A stretch of DNA of 64,000 nt from Pseudomonadota bacterium (GCA_023426365.1 JAFAAW010000079.1:65772-129771), one strand, 5' to 3'. Numbered from the stretch's first letter, positions 37,546-48,088 are shown. Translations and numbers: made by a program. Notes: a model not told the origin generated them from the letters alone.

Positions 37546-39768
37546 TCATGTAAACTTGTTGCTGCGCGGGAAGCCGGTGGGGGGCAGACGTCCGACCGAG
37601 GCTCGTTTTCCCAGCCAGGGAGTCAGGTCTGCTTCCGTACGGGTGCGTTCACCCATCTTCCACGACAATCCTTCGGCCAATGTGAAGACCTTGATGTCGG
37701 CGGCGCCGCCGTCGCGGTATTTCTGGAGCATCACACCGCGGCCGCGGGTCATGACCGGGATTTCCTCGGCCATGAACACCAAGAGCTTGCGGTTATTGCC
37801 GATGATGGCGACCGCATCGCCCTCGGCCGGCAGACAGAACGCCGCCTTTTCGCCATCGCCAAGGTTCAGCACCATCTTGCCGGCCTTGGTCTGCGCCAGT
37901 ACTTCGTTTTCCTCGACAATGAAGCCGCGCCCGCCATCGGACGACACCAGCAGCCTGCGTCCGGGCTTGTGCGGGAAGACGGCGCCGATGTCGGCGTCGT
38001 TGGCCAGATCGATCATTAGGCGCAGCGGCTCGCCGAAGCCACGCCCCGAGGGCAGCTTGTCACCGCCCAGGGTGTAGAAGCGGCCATCGGTGGCGAAGAA
38101 CAGCACCTTGTCGGTGGTTTCGGCCTTGATGGCGAATTTGAGTTGGTCGCCTTCCTTGAACTTGATGGTTTCAAGCTGGTCGATGTGCCCCTTCATGGCA
38201 CGGATCCAGCCCTTTTCCGACAGGATGACGGTGATCGGCTCGCGTTCGATGAAGGCTTCCAGCGGCACCACCACGGCGGTGGGCGCATCGCCCAGGACGG
38301 TGCGGCGGTCGCCGATCAGGGTGCCGGGGCCGAATTTCCTGCGGATATCGGTCACCTGGCCGGCGATGGTGCCCCAGCGCCGCCCCTCATCCGCCAGCAA
38401 TGCCTCCAGATCGGCCTTTTCAGCGGCGAGGGCGCTGTGTTCGGTGCGGATCTCGATTTCCTGAAGCTTGTTCAGGCTGCGCAGGCGCATGTTGAGGATG
38501 GCTTCCGCCTGCACTTCCGTCAGGACGAAGGTGCGGATCAGTTCCGCCTTTGGCTCGTCGGCCGTGCGGATGATGTGGATCACCTTGTCCAGATCGGCAT
38601 AGACCTTGAGGAAGCCTTCCAGCACCTCCAGCCGCTTGGCGATCTTCTCCAGACGATGGCGGGTGCGGCGCTCCAGAACCTCCATGCGATGGTCCAGGAA
38701 CGCGCGCAGCACCTCCTTGAGGTTCATGACGCGCGGGCAGGCATCCTTGTCCAGCACGTTCATGTTCAGGCCGATGCGGACCTCGAGGTCGGTCTGGCGG
38801 AACAATTGTTCCATCAGCAGTTCGGCTTCGATGGTGCGGTTGCGCGGCTCCAGCACGATGCGCACATCTTCCGCCGATTCGTCGCGGATGTCGGCCAGCA
38901 GGGGCAGCTTCTTCTCGGTCAGCAGTTCGGCGATCTTCTCGATCACCTTGGACTTCTGCACCTGATAGGGAATTTCGGTGACCACGATCTGATAAAGACC
39001 GTGGGACAGCTTCTCCACCTCCCACTTGGCGCGCAGGCGAAAAGCGCCACGGCCGGTGCGGTAGGCTTCGGCCACCGCGTCGCGGCTTTCCACCAGCACG
39101 CCGCCGGTGGGAAAGTCGGGGCCGGGCATCAACGCGATCAGCGCATCGACCGAGCATTCCGGTTCGCGGATCAGATGGCCCAGCGCGTCGCAGATCTCGC
39201 CCACATTGTGGGGCGGAATGCTGGTGGCCATGCCGACCGCGATGCCGGTGGCGCCATTGGCCAGCAGATTGGGGAAGGCCGCCGGCATGACCACCGGCTC
39301 GCTTTCGGTGCCGTCATAGGTGGCGCGAAAATCCACCGCATCCTCGTCCAACCCTTCCATCAGCGCGGCGGCGATGGCGGTCAGCTTGGCCTCGGTGTAT
39401 CGCATGGCAGCGGCGTTATCGCCGTCGATATTGCCGAAATTGCCCTGGCCCTCGACCAGCGGATAGCGCACGGCGAAGTCCTGCGCCAGGCGGACCATGG
39501 CATCATAGACCGCCACGTCGCCGTGGGGGTGATACTTACCGATGACGTCGCCGACCACGCGGGCGCACTTCTTGAAACCGCCCTCGGGGTCCAGCTTGAG
39601 CTGGCGCATGGCGAACAGCAGGCGGCGGTGCACCGGCTTGAGACCGTCGCGCACGTCGGGCAGCGAGCGCGAGACGATGGTGGACATGGCATAGGCGAGA
39701 TAGCGCTCGCCCAAGGCCTCGGTGAGCGACGTTTCGCGGATTTCACCCGCGACGGCAGGTTCGGTCAT
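37546..39768 (-). CDS. parC: DNA topoisomerase IV subunit A
   Basis: 740 residues. ParC with ParE decatenates replicated chromosomes. The N-terminus ([27 protein letters not shown]) and catalytic tyrosine in [12 protein letters not shown] are intact; the C-terminal pinwheel domain (about 500-735) is of the shorter ParC type. In the quinolone region the sequence is [15 protein letters not shown]: Val stands where E. coli ParC has Ser80 and Asp where it has Glu84. It is 56 bp downstream of recO, the usual alphaproteobacterial neighbourhood. Confidence 0.96.
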   Translation of the reverse strand: MTEPAVAGEIRETSLTEALGERYLAYAMSTIVSRSLPDVRDGLKPVHRRLLFAMRQLKLDPEGGFKKCARVVGDVIGKYHPHGDVAVYDAMVRLAQDFAVRYPLVEGQGNFGNIDGDNAAAMRYTEAKLTAIAAALMEGLDEDAVDFRATYDGTESEPVVMPAAFPNLLANGATGIAVGMATSIPPHNVGEICDALGHLIREPECSVDALIALMPGPDFPTGGVLVESRDAVAEAYRTGRGAFRLRAKWEVEKLSHGLYQIVVTEIPYQVQKSKVIEKIAELLTEKKLPLLADIRDESAEDVRIVLEPRNRTIEAELLMEQLFRQTDLEVRIGLNMNVLDKDACPRVMNLKEVLRAFLDHRMEVLERRTRHRLEKIAKRLEVLEGFLKVYADLDKVIHIIRTADEPKAELIRTFVLTEVQAEAILNMRLRSLNKLQEIEIRTEHSALAAEKADLEALLADEGRRWGTIAGQVTDIRRKFGPGTLIGDRRTVLGDAPTAVVVPLEAFIEREPITVILSEKGWIRAMKGHIDQLETIKFKEGDQLKFAIKAETTDKVLFFATDGRFYTLGGDKLPSGRGFGEPLRLMIDLANDADIGAVFPHKPGRRLLVSSDGGRGFIVEENEVLAQTKAGKMVLNLGDGEKAAFCLPAEGDAVAIIGNNRKLLVFMAEEIPVMTRGRGVMLQKYRDGGAADIKVFTLAEGLSWKMGERTRTEADLTPWLGKRASVGRLPPTGFPRSNKFT

Positions 39769-39823
39769 GCAATTCCCCAGAGTTCACGGCCAGATCGCAA
39801 CCTGGACCGGGCGCATCGTATTT

Positions 39824-40537
39824 TCAGGGCCGGAAACGGTCAACCAGTCGTGCGCGCGCGGGCGGCAATGCCCGCCGCTGCGGCGCCAGCACATGGCGCT
39901 CCAGGAAGAAGCCGGCCAGGGCCAGACCCTGCCGCACTTCCTCGCGCGTGCCCTCACCGCCCCGGATCAGGAAGGCGGGCAAGGCCAGCAGCTTGTCGCG
40001 ATACTCTTCGCCCGCCGAGGCCGACACCGCCCGCCCGCTTTTCGGGCTGACATAGGCCAGGTGGTCGTTGGCGCCCGTGGCGGCGCACCGGCTCAGGTCC
40101 AGGCCATAGCCCAGGTCGCGCAGCAGCGCCAATTCCCAATGCACGTAGACGCTGGCCCAGGCCTCGCTGCCCAGCGCCTCCAGCAGCGCCACCAGCGCGG
40201 CATGGGCGGCGGGATGGGGTTGGCGCTCGGGCAACGCCGCCTCGCACAAGGCGCAGGCGGACACCAGGGCGGCCAGCCGGGCGGGATCGTCGAACCTCTC
40301 GGCCGCATGGGCGCGCACCAGTTCGAGCCGGTAGCTGCCCAATTGCTCGGCCAGACGGGCGCGCCACCACAGCCGGACATGATTGCCCGCCTGCACGATG
40401 CCGCGCTTGTCCTTGCCGGCGCCGCCATGCACCAATCCCGGATGGCGGCCGTGCTCGCGGGTCAGGACCGAGGCGACCACGCCGCCCTCGCCCAGGCGGC
40501 GGGTGGCAAGGACGATGCCCTCGTCCACCCATTCCAT
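39824..40537 (-). CDS. recO: DNA repair protein RecO
   Basis: 237 residues from the ATG at 40535-40537. RecO helps load RecA on SSB-coated DNA. An OB-fold N-terminus (MEWVDEGIVLATRRLGEGG, then LTREHGRHPGLVHGG) is followed by a helical C-terminal domain with LRDLGYGLDLSRCAATG and FLIRGG. The zinc cysteines are reduced: one is in RCAATG but the usual second pair is not obvious, as in other Alphaproteobacteria. It overlaps the upstream small membrane-protein gene by 1 bp. Confidence 0.92.
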   Translation of the reverse strand: MEWVDEGIVLATRRLGEGGVVASVLTREHGRHPGLVHGGAGKDKRGIVQAGNHVRLWWRARLAEQLGSYRLELVRAHAAERFDDPARLAALVSACALCEAALPERQPHPAAHAALVALLEALGSEAWASVYVHWELALLRDLGYGLDLSRCAATGANDHLAYVSPKSGRAVSASAGEEYRDKLLALPAFLIRGGEGTREEVRQGLALAGFFLERHVLAPQRRALPPARARLVDRFRP

Positions 40538-40746
40538 CACCACAAGTCCCAGACGGTCAGGCCCACGCCGACGGCGGCAAAAATCATTCCGGTGGCGGCC
40601 AGGGCGACCGACCACCGTTCGATGGGGGGCGGGTTCTCAAACGATTGTTCGCTCCACGCCCCGCGCCGCATGCGGTGCTGCAGGACCGCCACCAGCAGCA
40701 GCGTGCCCAGCCACAGCAGGATCAGGCCCAGGGCGCGCGCGCTCAC
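40537..40746 (-). CDS. Small two-helix membrane protein
   Basis: 69 residues with two hydrophobic helices: ALGLILLWLGTLLLVAVL near the N-terminus and VALAATGMIFAAVGVGLTVW at the C-terminus. They are joined by a short basic and polar linker (HRMRRGAWSEQSFENPPPIE). It is fitted between era (12 bp) and recO (1-bp overlap, TGATG), so it is very probably expressed. I do not recognise a family. Its position in a DNA-repair/ribosome-assembly operon gives no direct clue to function. Confidence 0.65.
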   Translation of the reverse strand: MSARALGLILLWLGTLLLVAVLQHRMRRGAWSEQSFENPPPIERWSVALAATGMIFAAVGVGLTVWDLW

Positions 40747-40758
40747 CGGCCACCTCCG

Positions 40759-41670
40759 TCAGACGTCGAAGTCCAGGCCCATTTCGCTGTAATGGGTGCG
40801 CCGGTCCTGCCAGTCTTCCTTGACCTTGACGTGCAGGAACAGATGCACCCGGCGCTCCAGCAGCGCTTCCAGCTCCTCGCGGGCGGCGGCGCCGATGGCC
40901 TTGATCTGGTGCCCGCCCTTGCCCACCACGATGGCCTTCTGGCTTTCGCGCTGGATGTAGATGACCTGATCGACGCGGGCCGAGCCGTCGGGCCGTTCCT
41001 CCCACTGCTCGGTTTCCACCGTCAGCGCATAGGGCAGTTCCTCATGCAGCTTGAGGAACGCCTTTTCACGGGTGATCTCGGCCGCCAGCATGCGCTGGGG
41101 CAGGTCCGAAACCTCGTCCTCGGGGAACATCCACGGCCCCTGGGGGACGCGCTCGGCGAACAGCTTGGAGAGCGGGGCCAGCCCGTCGCCCTTGAGCGCG
41201 GAGATCATGAACACGTCGGTGAACAGGCCCTCGGCGTGCAGATCGGCGGCCAGCGCCAGCAGCTTTTCCTTCTTGACCGCATCCACCTTGTTGAGGATCA
41301 GCACGGCCTGGCGCTTGGAGGCGCGCAACTTTTCCACGATGGCGCGGGTGTCATCGTCATAGCCGCGATTGGCATCCACCAGCAGGCAGACCAGATCGGC
41401 ATCGGAAGCTCCGCTCCAGGCGGCGGCCACCATGGCGCGGTCCAGACGGCGGCGCGGCTGGAAGATGCCGGGGGTGTCAACCAAGATGACCTGGGCCGGG
41501 CCGGACATCAGGATGCCCAGCACGCGGAAGCGGGTGGTCTGCACCTTGGGCGACACGATGGACACCTTGGTTCCCACCAGCGCGTTGACCAACGTGGACT
41601 TGCCGGCGTTGGGCGCGCCGACGATGGCCACGTAGCCGCATCGCCTTTCGTTCTCGGGAACCTCACTCAT
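40759..41670 (-). CDS. era: GTPase Era
   Basis: 303 residues from the ATG at 41668-41670; the open frame upstream lies inside rnc. Era binds the 3' end of 16S rRNA and is needed for small-subunit assembly. GTPase motifs: G1 GAPNAGKST, G3 DTPG, G4 NKVD. The KH domain has IVVGKGGHQIKAIG. It overlaps the rnc stop by 4 bp, the classical rnc-era coupling. Confidence 0.97.
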   Translation of the reverse strand: MSEVPENERRCGYVAIVGAPNAGKSTLVNALVGTKVSIVSPKVQTTRFRVLGILMSGPAQVILVDTPGIFQPRRRLDRAMVAAAWSGASDADLVCLLVDANRGYDDDTRAIVEKLRASKRQAVLILNKVDAVKKEKLLALAADLHAEGLFTDVFMISALKGDGLAPLSKLFAERVPQGPWMFPEDEVSDLPQRMLAAEITREKAFLKLHEELPYALTVETEQWEERPDGSARVDQVIYIQRESQKAIVVGKGGHQIKAIGAAAREELEALLERRVHLFLHVKVKEDWQDRRTHYSEMGLDFDV

Positions 41671-42353
41671 TTCGTCACATTCTCCAACATCTGGGTCGCT
41701 GCGGCCTGTTCGGCGGCGCGCTTCGACGCGCCCTTCGCAGTGACCGTCTCCACTCCCTCGACTTCCACCGATACCATGAAAGTGGGGTCGTGGGGCGGAC
41801 CTTCCATGCCGACGGTCGTGTAAACCGGCAGCTTCTTGCCCCGACCCTGCGCCCATTCCTGCAGCGCGGTCTTGGCATCCTTGGGCGGCGCGGCCGATTC
41901 GTCCATCAGCGGCGTCCACATGGTCCGCACGAAGGTCTGGGCCTTCTCGAAGCCGGCATCGGCGTAAAGCGCGCCGATCAACGCCTCGCAGGCATCGGCC
42001 AGCAGGCCCGGATTGCCGCGTCCGCCCGCCTCCTCCTCGCCCCGCGACAGCACCAGGTGCTGCGGCAGGCCGATGGCCAGGGCGATGCGGGCCAACGCCT
42101 CGCGGCGCACCAGCGCCGCATGGCGGCGCGCCAGCGCGCCCTCGGGCTCGGTCGGGAAGCGGTTGAACAGCATTTCGGCGACCACCAATCCCAGAACCCG
42201 ATCGCCCAGGAATTCCAGCCGTTCATACGGCGTCGCCTTGCGCGGGGCGCGGCCATGCACCACCGACGGATGGGTCAGCGCCTGGGTCAGCAGGTTGGGG
42301 TCCGCGAAACGATGCCCCAGCCGCTGGGCCAGTTCGTGCAGCCGGGCGGGCAT
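41667..42353 (-). CDS. rnc: Ribonuclease III
   Basis: 228 residues. RNase III cuts double-stranded RNA in rRNA processing and mRNA turnover. The catalytic signature YERLEFLGDRVLGLVVAEML is in the N-terminal domain, with the second acidic cluster in LADACEALIGALYADAG. The C-terminal double-stranded RNA-binding domain (about 155-225) contains TALQEWAQGRGKKLPVY and ASKRAAEQAAATQML. It is 3 bp from lepB and overlaps era. Confidence 0.97.
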   Translation of the reverse strand: MPARLHELAQRLGHRFADPNLLTQALTHPSVVHGRAPRKATPYERLEFLGDRVLGLVVAEMLFNRFPTEPEGALARRHAALVRREALARIALAIGLPQHLVLSRGEEEAGGRGNPGLLADACEALIGALYADAGFEKAQTFVRTMWTPLMDESAAPPKDAKTALQEWAQGRGKKLPVYTTVGMEGPPHDPTFMVSVEVEGVETVTAKGASKRAAEQAAATQMLENVTK

Positions 42354-42356
42354 GGA

Positions 42357-43112
42357 TCAGCCAACTCCCGAGAACAGCCGCGAGAAACGGATGGCCCACG
42401 GCCAGCGCCAAAATTCCCACAGCGCCGCCGAACCGTCGGCCGAGAAGAACAGCACCTCGGCCCGGCCCACCAGATTGGTGGCCGGAACATACCCCACGTC
42501 GTCCAGGAAGCGGGAATCGGCCGAATTGTCGCGATTGTCGCCCATCATGAAGTAATGCCCGGCAGGCACCACGTATTCGGGGGTGTTGTCGGCGATGCCG
42601 TTGTCGCCCGCATATTCGATGATGCGATGCGAGCGCCCGCCCGGCAACGTCTCGACGTATTGCGGCGCGCGCATGATATTGCCCTCGCGCGTCATCTCGA
42701 CGAAATCCTCGACCCGCTCGCGCTTCACCGGCACGCCATTGATGTGCAGGATGCCGCCGGTGACCTGGATGCGATCCCCCGGCAGGCCGACCACGCGCTT
42801 GATGTAGTCGATCTTGTTCTCGGGCGGCTTCTTGAACACCACCACGTCGCCGCGCTCGGGCATCTTTTCCAGGATGCGGCCGCCATTGGGGCCGATGCTG
42901 AACGGCATGGAATGCCGCGAGTAGCCGTAGGCGTACTTGGAGACGAACAGGTAGTCGCCGATCAGCAGCGTCGGGATCATCGAACCCGAGGGAATGTTGA
43001 ACGGCTCGAACGCCACGGTGCGCACGGCACCGGCGATCAGCATGGCGTAGAACACCGTCTTGATGGTTTCCCAGATGCCGTTCGGCTTCCCTCTGGACAT
43101 GAAAAGCGCCAC
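42357..43112 (-). CDS. lepB: Signal peptidase I
   Basis: 251 residues. LepB removes signal peptides from exported proteins. An N-terminal membrane helix (about 17-38) precedes the catalytic serine in IPSGSMIPTLLIGDYLFVSK and the general-base lysine in DYIKRVVGLPGDRI. Boxes D (GDNRDNSADSRF) and E (GYVPATNLVGRAEVLFFS) follow. In most Alphaproteobacteria acpS lies directly upstream; here 120 bp without an open acpS separates lepB from pdxJ. Confidence 0.96.
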   Translation of the reverse strand: MALFMSRGKPNGIWETIKTVFYAMLIAGAVRTVAFEPFNIPSGSMIPTLLIGDYLFVSKYAYGYSRHSMPFSIGPNGGRILEKMPERGDVVVFKKPPENKIDYIKRVVGLPGDRIQVTGGILHINGVPVKRERVEDFVEMTREGNIMRAPQYVETLPGGRSHRIIEYAGDNGIADNTPEYVVPAGHYFMMGDNRDNSADSRFLDDVGYVPATNLVGRAEVLFFSADGSAALWEFWRWPWAIRFSRLFSGVG

Positions 43113-43232
43113 CTAACCAATTGATTTAACGAATACGCCCGCCGATGCCGGAAGGCAGGTGGACGGCGCGAGCAAACCAGCCCGCACCGCCGCTGTCAAG
43201 CCAGACCGTCAGCCGGCGCCACAGGCCGGAAG

Positions 43233-43967
43233 TCAGCGGCGTGCCTCGTCCATGAGCGCACGCATGTGACGGATGGACGCCTCGAAGCCGACGAAGATCG
43301 CTTCGCCCACCAGGAAGTGGCCGATGTTGAGTTCCATGATGCTGGGAATGGCCGCGATGGGCTTGACCGTGTCGAAGGACAGGCCGTGGCCGGCATGACA
43401 TTCCAGCCCGATCGCGGCGGCATGGGCGGCGGCGGCACGGATGCGCGCCAGTTCGGCGTCACGCGCCGCGCCCTCGTGATCGCAATAGGCGCCGGTGTGC
43501 AGTTCCACCACCGGGGCGCCGATGGCCCTGGCCGCGTCCAACTGGCGCGGATCGGCCTCGATGAACATGGAAACGCGGATGCCCGCTTCGGACAATTCCG
43601 CCACCATGGGCCGCAGGCGGTCCATCTGGCCGGCTACGTCCAGGCCGCCCTCGGTGGTGCGCTCCTCGCGCTTCTCCGGGACGATGCAGGCCGCGTGCGG
43701 GCGATGGCGCAGGGCGATGGCCACCATTTCGTCGGTGGCGGCCATCTCGAAGTTCAGCGGCAACTGGATTTCGTTGGCCAGCCGGGCGATGTCCGCATCC
43801 GAGATGTGGCGGCGATCCTCGCGCAGATGGGCGGTGATGCCGTCGGCCCCGGCGGCGGCGGCCAGATGGGCGGCGCGCACCGGGTCGGGATGGCGGCCGC
43901 CGCGGGCGTTGCGGATGGTGGCGACATGGTCGATGTTGACGCCAAGACGCAAGGGGCGCGCGATCAT
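43233..43967 (-). CDS. pdxJ: Pyridoxine 5'-phosphate synthase
   Basis: 244 residues from the ATG at 43965-43967. PdxJ closes the pyridine ring of vitamin B6 from 3-amino-2-oxopropyl phosphate and deoxyxylulose 5-phosphate. TIM-barrel signatures: [72 protein letters not shown] and the C-terminal [17 protein letters not shown]. Length is normal. It is 20 bp downstream of rsh. Confidence 0.96.
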   Translation of the reverse strand: MIARPLRLGVNIDHVATIRNARGGRHPDPVRAAHLAAAAGADGITAHLREDRRHISDADIARLANEIQLPLNFEMAATDEMVAIALRHRPHAACIVPEKREERTTEGGLDVAGQMDRLRPMVAELSEAGIRVSMFIEADPRQLDAARAIGAPVVELHTGAYCDHEGAARDAELARIRAAAAHAAAIGLECHAGHGLSFDTVKPIAAIPSIMELNIGHFLVGEAIFVGFEASIRHMRALMDEARR

Positions 43968-43987
43968 GGTCCTTCGGCTCCGTGGGG

Positions 43988-46141
43988 TCAGTTGCGGGCG
44001 CGTTCGACCGAATTGATGGCCGGGGTCGCGCGCAGCGCGGCGATGATGTTGGTCAGGTGCTTCACATCCCGCACTTCGATATCGATGATCATTTCGAAGA
44101 ATTCGGTGGTGCGGTTGGTGATCTTGAGATTGATGATGTTGCCCATGTTCTTGGCGATCACCGTGGTGACGGCGCCCAGCGCACCGGGTTCGTTGTTCAC
44201 CACCAGATCGACGCGCCCCACATGCGCGTTGCCCTCGCCCGCCTCCCAACTGATGTCCAGCCAGCGTTCGGGGGTGTCGGCATATTGTTCCAGATTGTCG
44301 CAATCGATGGTGTGGACGGTCACGCCCTTGCCGGTGGTGACGATGCCGACGATGCGGTCGCCGGGCAGCGGGTGGCAGCATCCGGCGAAATGCACCGCCA
44401 TGCCGGGGATCAGCCCCTTGATGGGCACCGCATTGGCGCGGTCCTTGGGCGCGGCCGGCGCCTTGGCCTTGGACAAGGACACCACGTTGTCGGCGCGGCC
44501 GGTCTTGAGCTCCGGATAGACCTGGGCGACCACTTCCTTGCCGGTCAGCGTGCCCTCGCCCACCATGGCGATCAGGTCATCGACGGTCGGCGCCTTGAAG
44601 ATCCTGAGAACGCCCTCGGCGGCCTTTTCGGTGAAATCGTAGCCTTCCTGGCGGAAGGCGCGCACCAGGATGGCACGGCCCAGATCCACGTACTGGGCGC
44701 GCTGCTGGGTGCGGATGAAGCGGCGGATGCGGGCGCGCGCCTTGCCGGTGACGACGAATCGCTCCCAGGTCGGGTTGGGCGTCTGCGCCTTCGAGGTGAT
44801 GATCTCGACCTGATCGCCGTTCTGCAGGCGCGACCGCAGCGGCATGATACGGCCGTTGATCTTGGCGCCGACGCAGGTGTCGCCCACATCCGAGTGCACG
44901 GCGTAGGCGAAGTCCACCGGCGTCGCCCCCGACGGCAGCGCGATCAGGTCGCCCTTGGGGGTGAAGCAGAACACCTGGTCCTGGAACATCTCCAGCTTGG
45001 TGTGCTCCAGGAACTCGTCCGGATTGGACGCGTGTTCCAGGATGTCCAGCAATTCGCGCAGCCAGCGGTACTGGCGGCCATCGGTGACCTTCTGGTTCGA
45101 ATTGCCCGAGGACTTGTACTTCCAGTGCGCGGCCACGCCCAGTTCGGACACCTCGTGCATCTCGTAGGTGCGGATCTGCACCTCGATGCGATGGCGTTCG
45201 GGACCGAACACGCCCGTGTGCAGCGAACGGTAGCCGTTCGGCTTGGGCGTCGAGATGTAGTCCTTGAAGCGGTTGGGAACCATGGGATACTTGGAGTGGA
45301 TGACCCCAAGCGCCCGATAGCAATCCTCGATATTCGGCACGGCGACGCGGAACGCCATGATGTCGGACAATTGCTCGAAGCCGACATTCTTGCGCTGCAT
45401 CTTCAGCCAGATGGAATAGGGCGTCTTTTCACGCCCCGACACCGTGGCCTGGATGCCGGCCTCTGCCAGCGTGTTGCGCAATTCCTCCAGGATGCGGCCG
45501 ATCAGGTCGCCGCCCTGTTCGCGCAGGAAGTTCAGGCGCGCGATGATGGAGGCCCGTGCGTCACCGTGCAGTTCGGTGAACGCCATGTCCTCCAGTTCCA
45601 TCTTGATCTCCTGCATGCCGATGCGTTCGGCCAGCGGAGCATAGATTTCCATGGTTTCCAGCGCGATTCGCCGGCGCTTTTCGGGCTTCGAGATGTAATG
45701 CAGCGTGCGCATGTTGTGCACGCGGTCGGCCAGCTTGACCAGCAGGACGCGAATGTCCTCGCTCATGGCGATAACCAGCTTGCGCAGGTTTTCCGCCTGC
45801 TTGGCGTGGTCGGACTGCATCTCGATGCGGCTGAGCTTGGTGACGCCGTCCACCAGCCGCCCGATCTCGACGCCGAACAGCTTCTCGATATCCTCCAGCG
45901 TGGCCGGAGTGTCCTCGATGGTGTCGTGCAGCAGCGCGGTGATGATGGAGGACGAATCGAGCCGGTATTTGGTCAGGATGCCGGCGACTTCGATGGGATG
46001 CGAGAAATAGGGATCGCCCGAGGCCCGCTTTTGCGAGCCGTGCATCTTCATGGCGAAGACGTAAGCGCGGTTGATCGCATCCTCGTCCGCATTGGGATCG
46101 TAGGACTTGACCCGCTCGACCAGTTCGAATTGGCGCATCAT
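43988..46141 (-). CDS. rsh: Bifunctional (p)ppGpp synthetase/hydrolase
   Basis: 717 residues from the second of two adjacent ATG codons (46136-46141). Rsh makes and degrades the alarmone (p)ppGpp in the stringent response. The hydrolase HD site is [12 protein letters not shown] and [13 protein letters not shown]. The synthetase domain has [19 protein letters not shown] with the RFKD loop of bifunctional enzymes. TGS ([26 protein letters not shown]), zinc-finger-like [12 protein letters not shown] and ACT (last 75 residues) domains complete it. It is 93 bp downstream of rpoZ. Confidence 0.96.
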   Translation of the reverse strand: MMRQFELVERVKSYDPNADEDAINRAYVFAMKMHGSQKRASGDPYFSHPIEVAGILTKYRLDSSSIITALLHDTIEDTPATLEDIEKLFGVEIGRLVDGVTKLSRIEMQSDHAKQAENLRKLVIAMSEDIRVLLVKLADRVHNMRTLHYISKPEKRRRIALETMEIYAPLAERIGMQEIKMELEDMAFTELHGDARASIIARLNFLREQGGDLIGRILEELRNTLAEAGIQATVSGREKTPYSIWLKMQRKNVGFEQLSDIMAFRVAVPNIEDCYRALGVIHSKYPMVPNRFKDYISTPKPNGYRSLHTGVFGPERHRIEVQIRTYEMHEVSELGVAAHWKYKSSGNSNQKVTDGRQYRWLRELLDILEHASNPDEFLEHTKLEMFQDQVFCFTPKGDLIALPSGATPVDFAYAVHSDVGDTCVGAKINGRIMPLRSRLQNGDQVEIITSKAQTPNPTWERFVVTGKARARIRRFIRTQQRAQYVDLGRAILVRAFRQEGYDFTEKAAEGVLRIFKAPTVDDLIAMVGEGTLTGKEVVAQVYPELKTGRADNVVSLSKAKAPAAPKDRANAVPIKGLIPGMAVHFAGCCHPLPGDRIVGIVTTGKGVTVHTIDCDNLEQYADTPERWLDISWEAGEGNAHVGRVDLVVNNEPGALGAVTTVIAKNMGNIINLKITNRTTEFFEMIIDIEVRDVKHLTNIIAALRATPAINSVERARN

Positions 46142-46234
46142 GGTATGGACGATCCTGCCGGGCGCGCCGCTTCCGGGCAAGAGCGGGGGCGGCACAAGGC
46201 GGTCGTTTTCGCCACGGCCGCCCCCATTATCGAA

Positions 46235-46627
46235 TTACTCGTCGATGTCGCCGCCGAAACCCTCGGCGTCGAAGTCAACCCCATCCTCGGAAACGGTCAG
46301 GCCGTCCTCGATGGCCTCCTCTTCGGAGGAGATGTTCTCGAAGGCCATCTCGCTGTCCGGCATGAAGGACTCCATCTCGTCCTCCTCCGGCTCATCGACC
46401 TCGACGTGCTTTTGCAGGCCGGAGACCAAGCTGTTGCGCAGGCCATCCAGCGGCACGGTGTCGTCGGCGATCTCGCGCAGCGCCACCACCGGGTTCTTGT
46501 CGTTGTCGCGCTCGACGGTCAGCTTGGAACCGGACGAGATGTCACGAGCACGCTGAGCCGCCACCAAGACCAGCTCGAAGCGGTTCGGAACCTTCAATAC
46601 GCAATCTTCTACCGTAACGCGCGCCAT
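46235..46627 (-). CDS. rpoZ: RNA polymerase omega subunit
   Basis: 130 residues. Omega helps fold and stabilise the beta' subunit. The conserved N-terminal part ([20 protein letters not shown], then [11 protein letters not shown] and [11 protein letters not shown]) is complete. The C-terminal 60 residues are strongly acidic ([15 protein letters not shown] onward), a tail common in Alphaproteobacteria but long here. rpoZ-rsh is a conserved pair in the class. Confidence 0.94.
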   Translation of the reverse strand: MARVTVEDCVLKVPNRFELVLVAAQRARDISSGSKLTVERDNDKNPVVALREIADDTVPLDGLRNSLVSGLQKHVEVDEPEEDEMESFMPDSEMAFENISSEEEAIEDGLTVSEDGVDFDAEGFGGDIDE

Positions 46628-46826
46628 AGAACGTCCTTTGATGAGTGCGTCCGTGGGAAAGAGTCCAGCTTATATATTGGCGGCAGGCGAGAAAGCAAGC
46701 GTTGTGCGGCGATGCGCCATCCCTTGCCCCTTGCAGCCCCGCCGGCCAGCGCCTACGTTAACGCCATTGCCGAAAGGGCGCGCGCGCCGCGTCATCAATT
46801 CATTATTCTTTAAGTCGAGTACAGCC

Positions 46827-47429
46827 ATGCATTTTTACGATACCGAACGGATCGGCCTGTTCATTGACGGCTCGAACCTGTATGCCGCCGCCCGCTCGCT
46901 GGGCTTCGACATCGACTACAAGCGCCTGCTCAACCTGTTCGCCTCGAAGGGCCGGCTGATCCGCGCTTTCTACTACACTGCGCTGATCGAGGATCAGGAA
47001 TACTCGCCCATCCGGCCGCTGGTCGATTGGCTTGATTATAACGGCTACACCATGGTCACCAAGCCGACCAAGGAATTCACCGATGCCATGGGCCGGCGCA
47101 AGATCAAGGGCAACATGGACATCGAGCTGGCCATCGACGTGATGGAGATGGCCGCGCATCTGGACCACGTGGTGCTGTTCTCGGGCGATGGCGATTTCCG
47201 CCGCCTGGTCGAGGCGGTGCAGCGCAAGGGCGTGCGCGTCACCGTGGTGTCCACCGTGCGGTCGCAGCCGCCCATGGTGGCCGACGAATTGCGCCGCCAG
47301 GCCGATGCCTTCGTGGAATTGCTGGACCTCGAACCCCAGATCGCGCGCAGCCACGCCCATCGCGAGGAACGGCTGCCGCCCCAGTACCTGCCCGACGACG
47401 ATTACCCAGAGGACGGCGACCAGTCGTGA
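46827..47429 (+). CDS. NYN-domain protein (LabA/DUF88 family)
   Basis: 200 residues from the ATG at 46827. The PIN-like NYN fold is marked by its acidic residues: RIGLFIDGSNLYAAARSLG (Asp), NMDIELAIDVM (Asp) and VVLFSGDGDFRRLVEAV (two Asp). These form a metal site for RNA cleavage in related enzymes. A charged Pro-rich tail ends the protein. It overlaps the uracil-DNA glycosylase gene by 4 bp and diverges from rpoZ. A role in RNA processing is inferred from family. Confidence 0.85.
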   Translation: MHFYDTERIGLFIDGSNLYAAARSLGFDIDYKRLLNLFASKGRLIRAFYYTALIEDQEYSPIRPLVDWLDYNGYTMVTKPTKEFTDAMGRRKIKGNMDIELAIDVMEMAAHLDHVVLFSGDGDFRRLVEAVQRKGVRVTVVSTVRSQPPMVADELRRQADAFVELLDLEPQIARSHAHREERLPPQYLPDDDYPEDGDQS

Positions 47430-48088
47430 CCCACGCCGCCCCCTGTTCCGCCGACGCCCCGGCCATGCCGGGGCGCGATTGCGCGCTTTGCCCGCGTCTG
47501 GTCCAGTTCCGCGCCGCCAATCGTACCGCCTGGCCCGATTGGCACAATGCCCCGGTGGCGTCGTTCGGCGAATTGGCGGCGCGCTACCTGTTCATCGGGC
47601 TGGCGCCCGGCCTCAAGGGCGCCAATCGCACCGGACGTCCGTTCACCGGCGATTATGCCGGCGACCTGCTCTACCCCACCCTGGCCGCCTTCGGGCTGGC
47701 GACGGGCGATTATCAGGCGCGCCCGGATGACGGGTTCACCCTTCGCGGCGTGCGCATCTGCAACGCGGTGCGGTGCGTGCCCCCCCAGAACAAGCCGCTT
47801 CCGGCCGAATTCGCCGCCTGCCGCCCCTTTTTGGTGGCAGAGATGGCCGCGATGCCGAACCTGCGCGGGCTGTTCGCCATCGGCCGTGACGCCCACAACG
47901 CCATCCTGACCGTCCTGGGCCTGCGCAAGGTGCTTTATCCCTTCGCCCACGGGGCCGTGCATCGTCTGCCTTCCGGGCTGGTGCTGGCCGACAGCTATCA
48001 TTGCTCACGCTACAACACCAATACCGGGCGGCTGACCGAGGCCATGTTCCATCAGGCTGTCCGCAACCTGCTTGACGCCACCGCTTAA
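47426..48088 (+). CDS. Uracil-DNA glycosylase, family 5 (UDGb)
   Basis: 220 residues from a GTG at 47426 overlapping the NYN stop. It shows family 5 features: an N-terminal cysteine pair (DCALCPRLVQF) and further cysteines in ICNAVRCVPP for an iron-sulfur cluster, motif A FIGLAPGLKGANRTGRPFTG (Ala where other families have a catalytic Asp or Asn), and motif B DSYHCSRYNTNTGRLT. Family 5 enzymes remove uracil, hypoxanthine and other deaminated bases from double-stranded DNA. Confidence 0.88.
   Translation: MTHAAPCSADAPAMPGRDCALCPRLVQFRAANRTAWPDWHNAPVASFGELAARYLFIGLAPGLKGANRTGRPFTGDYAGDLLYPTLAAFGLATGDYQARPDDGFTLRGVRICNAVRCVPPQNKPLPAEFAACRPFLVAEMAAMPNLRGLFAIGRDAHNAILTVLGLRKVLYPFAHGAVHRLPSGLVLADSYHCSRYNTNTGRLTEAMFHQAVRNLLDATA

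Noticed and set aside
43126..43401. A possible acpS remnant between pdxJ and lepB
   Set aside because: The frame there overlaps pdxJ out of frame and has none of the AcpS motifs.
43982..46813. A 943-codon + strand frame across rsh
   Set aside because: Same antisense effect; rsh on the other strand has every expected domain and motif.
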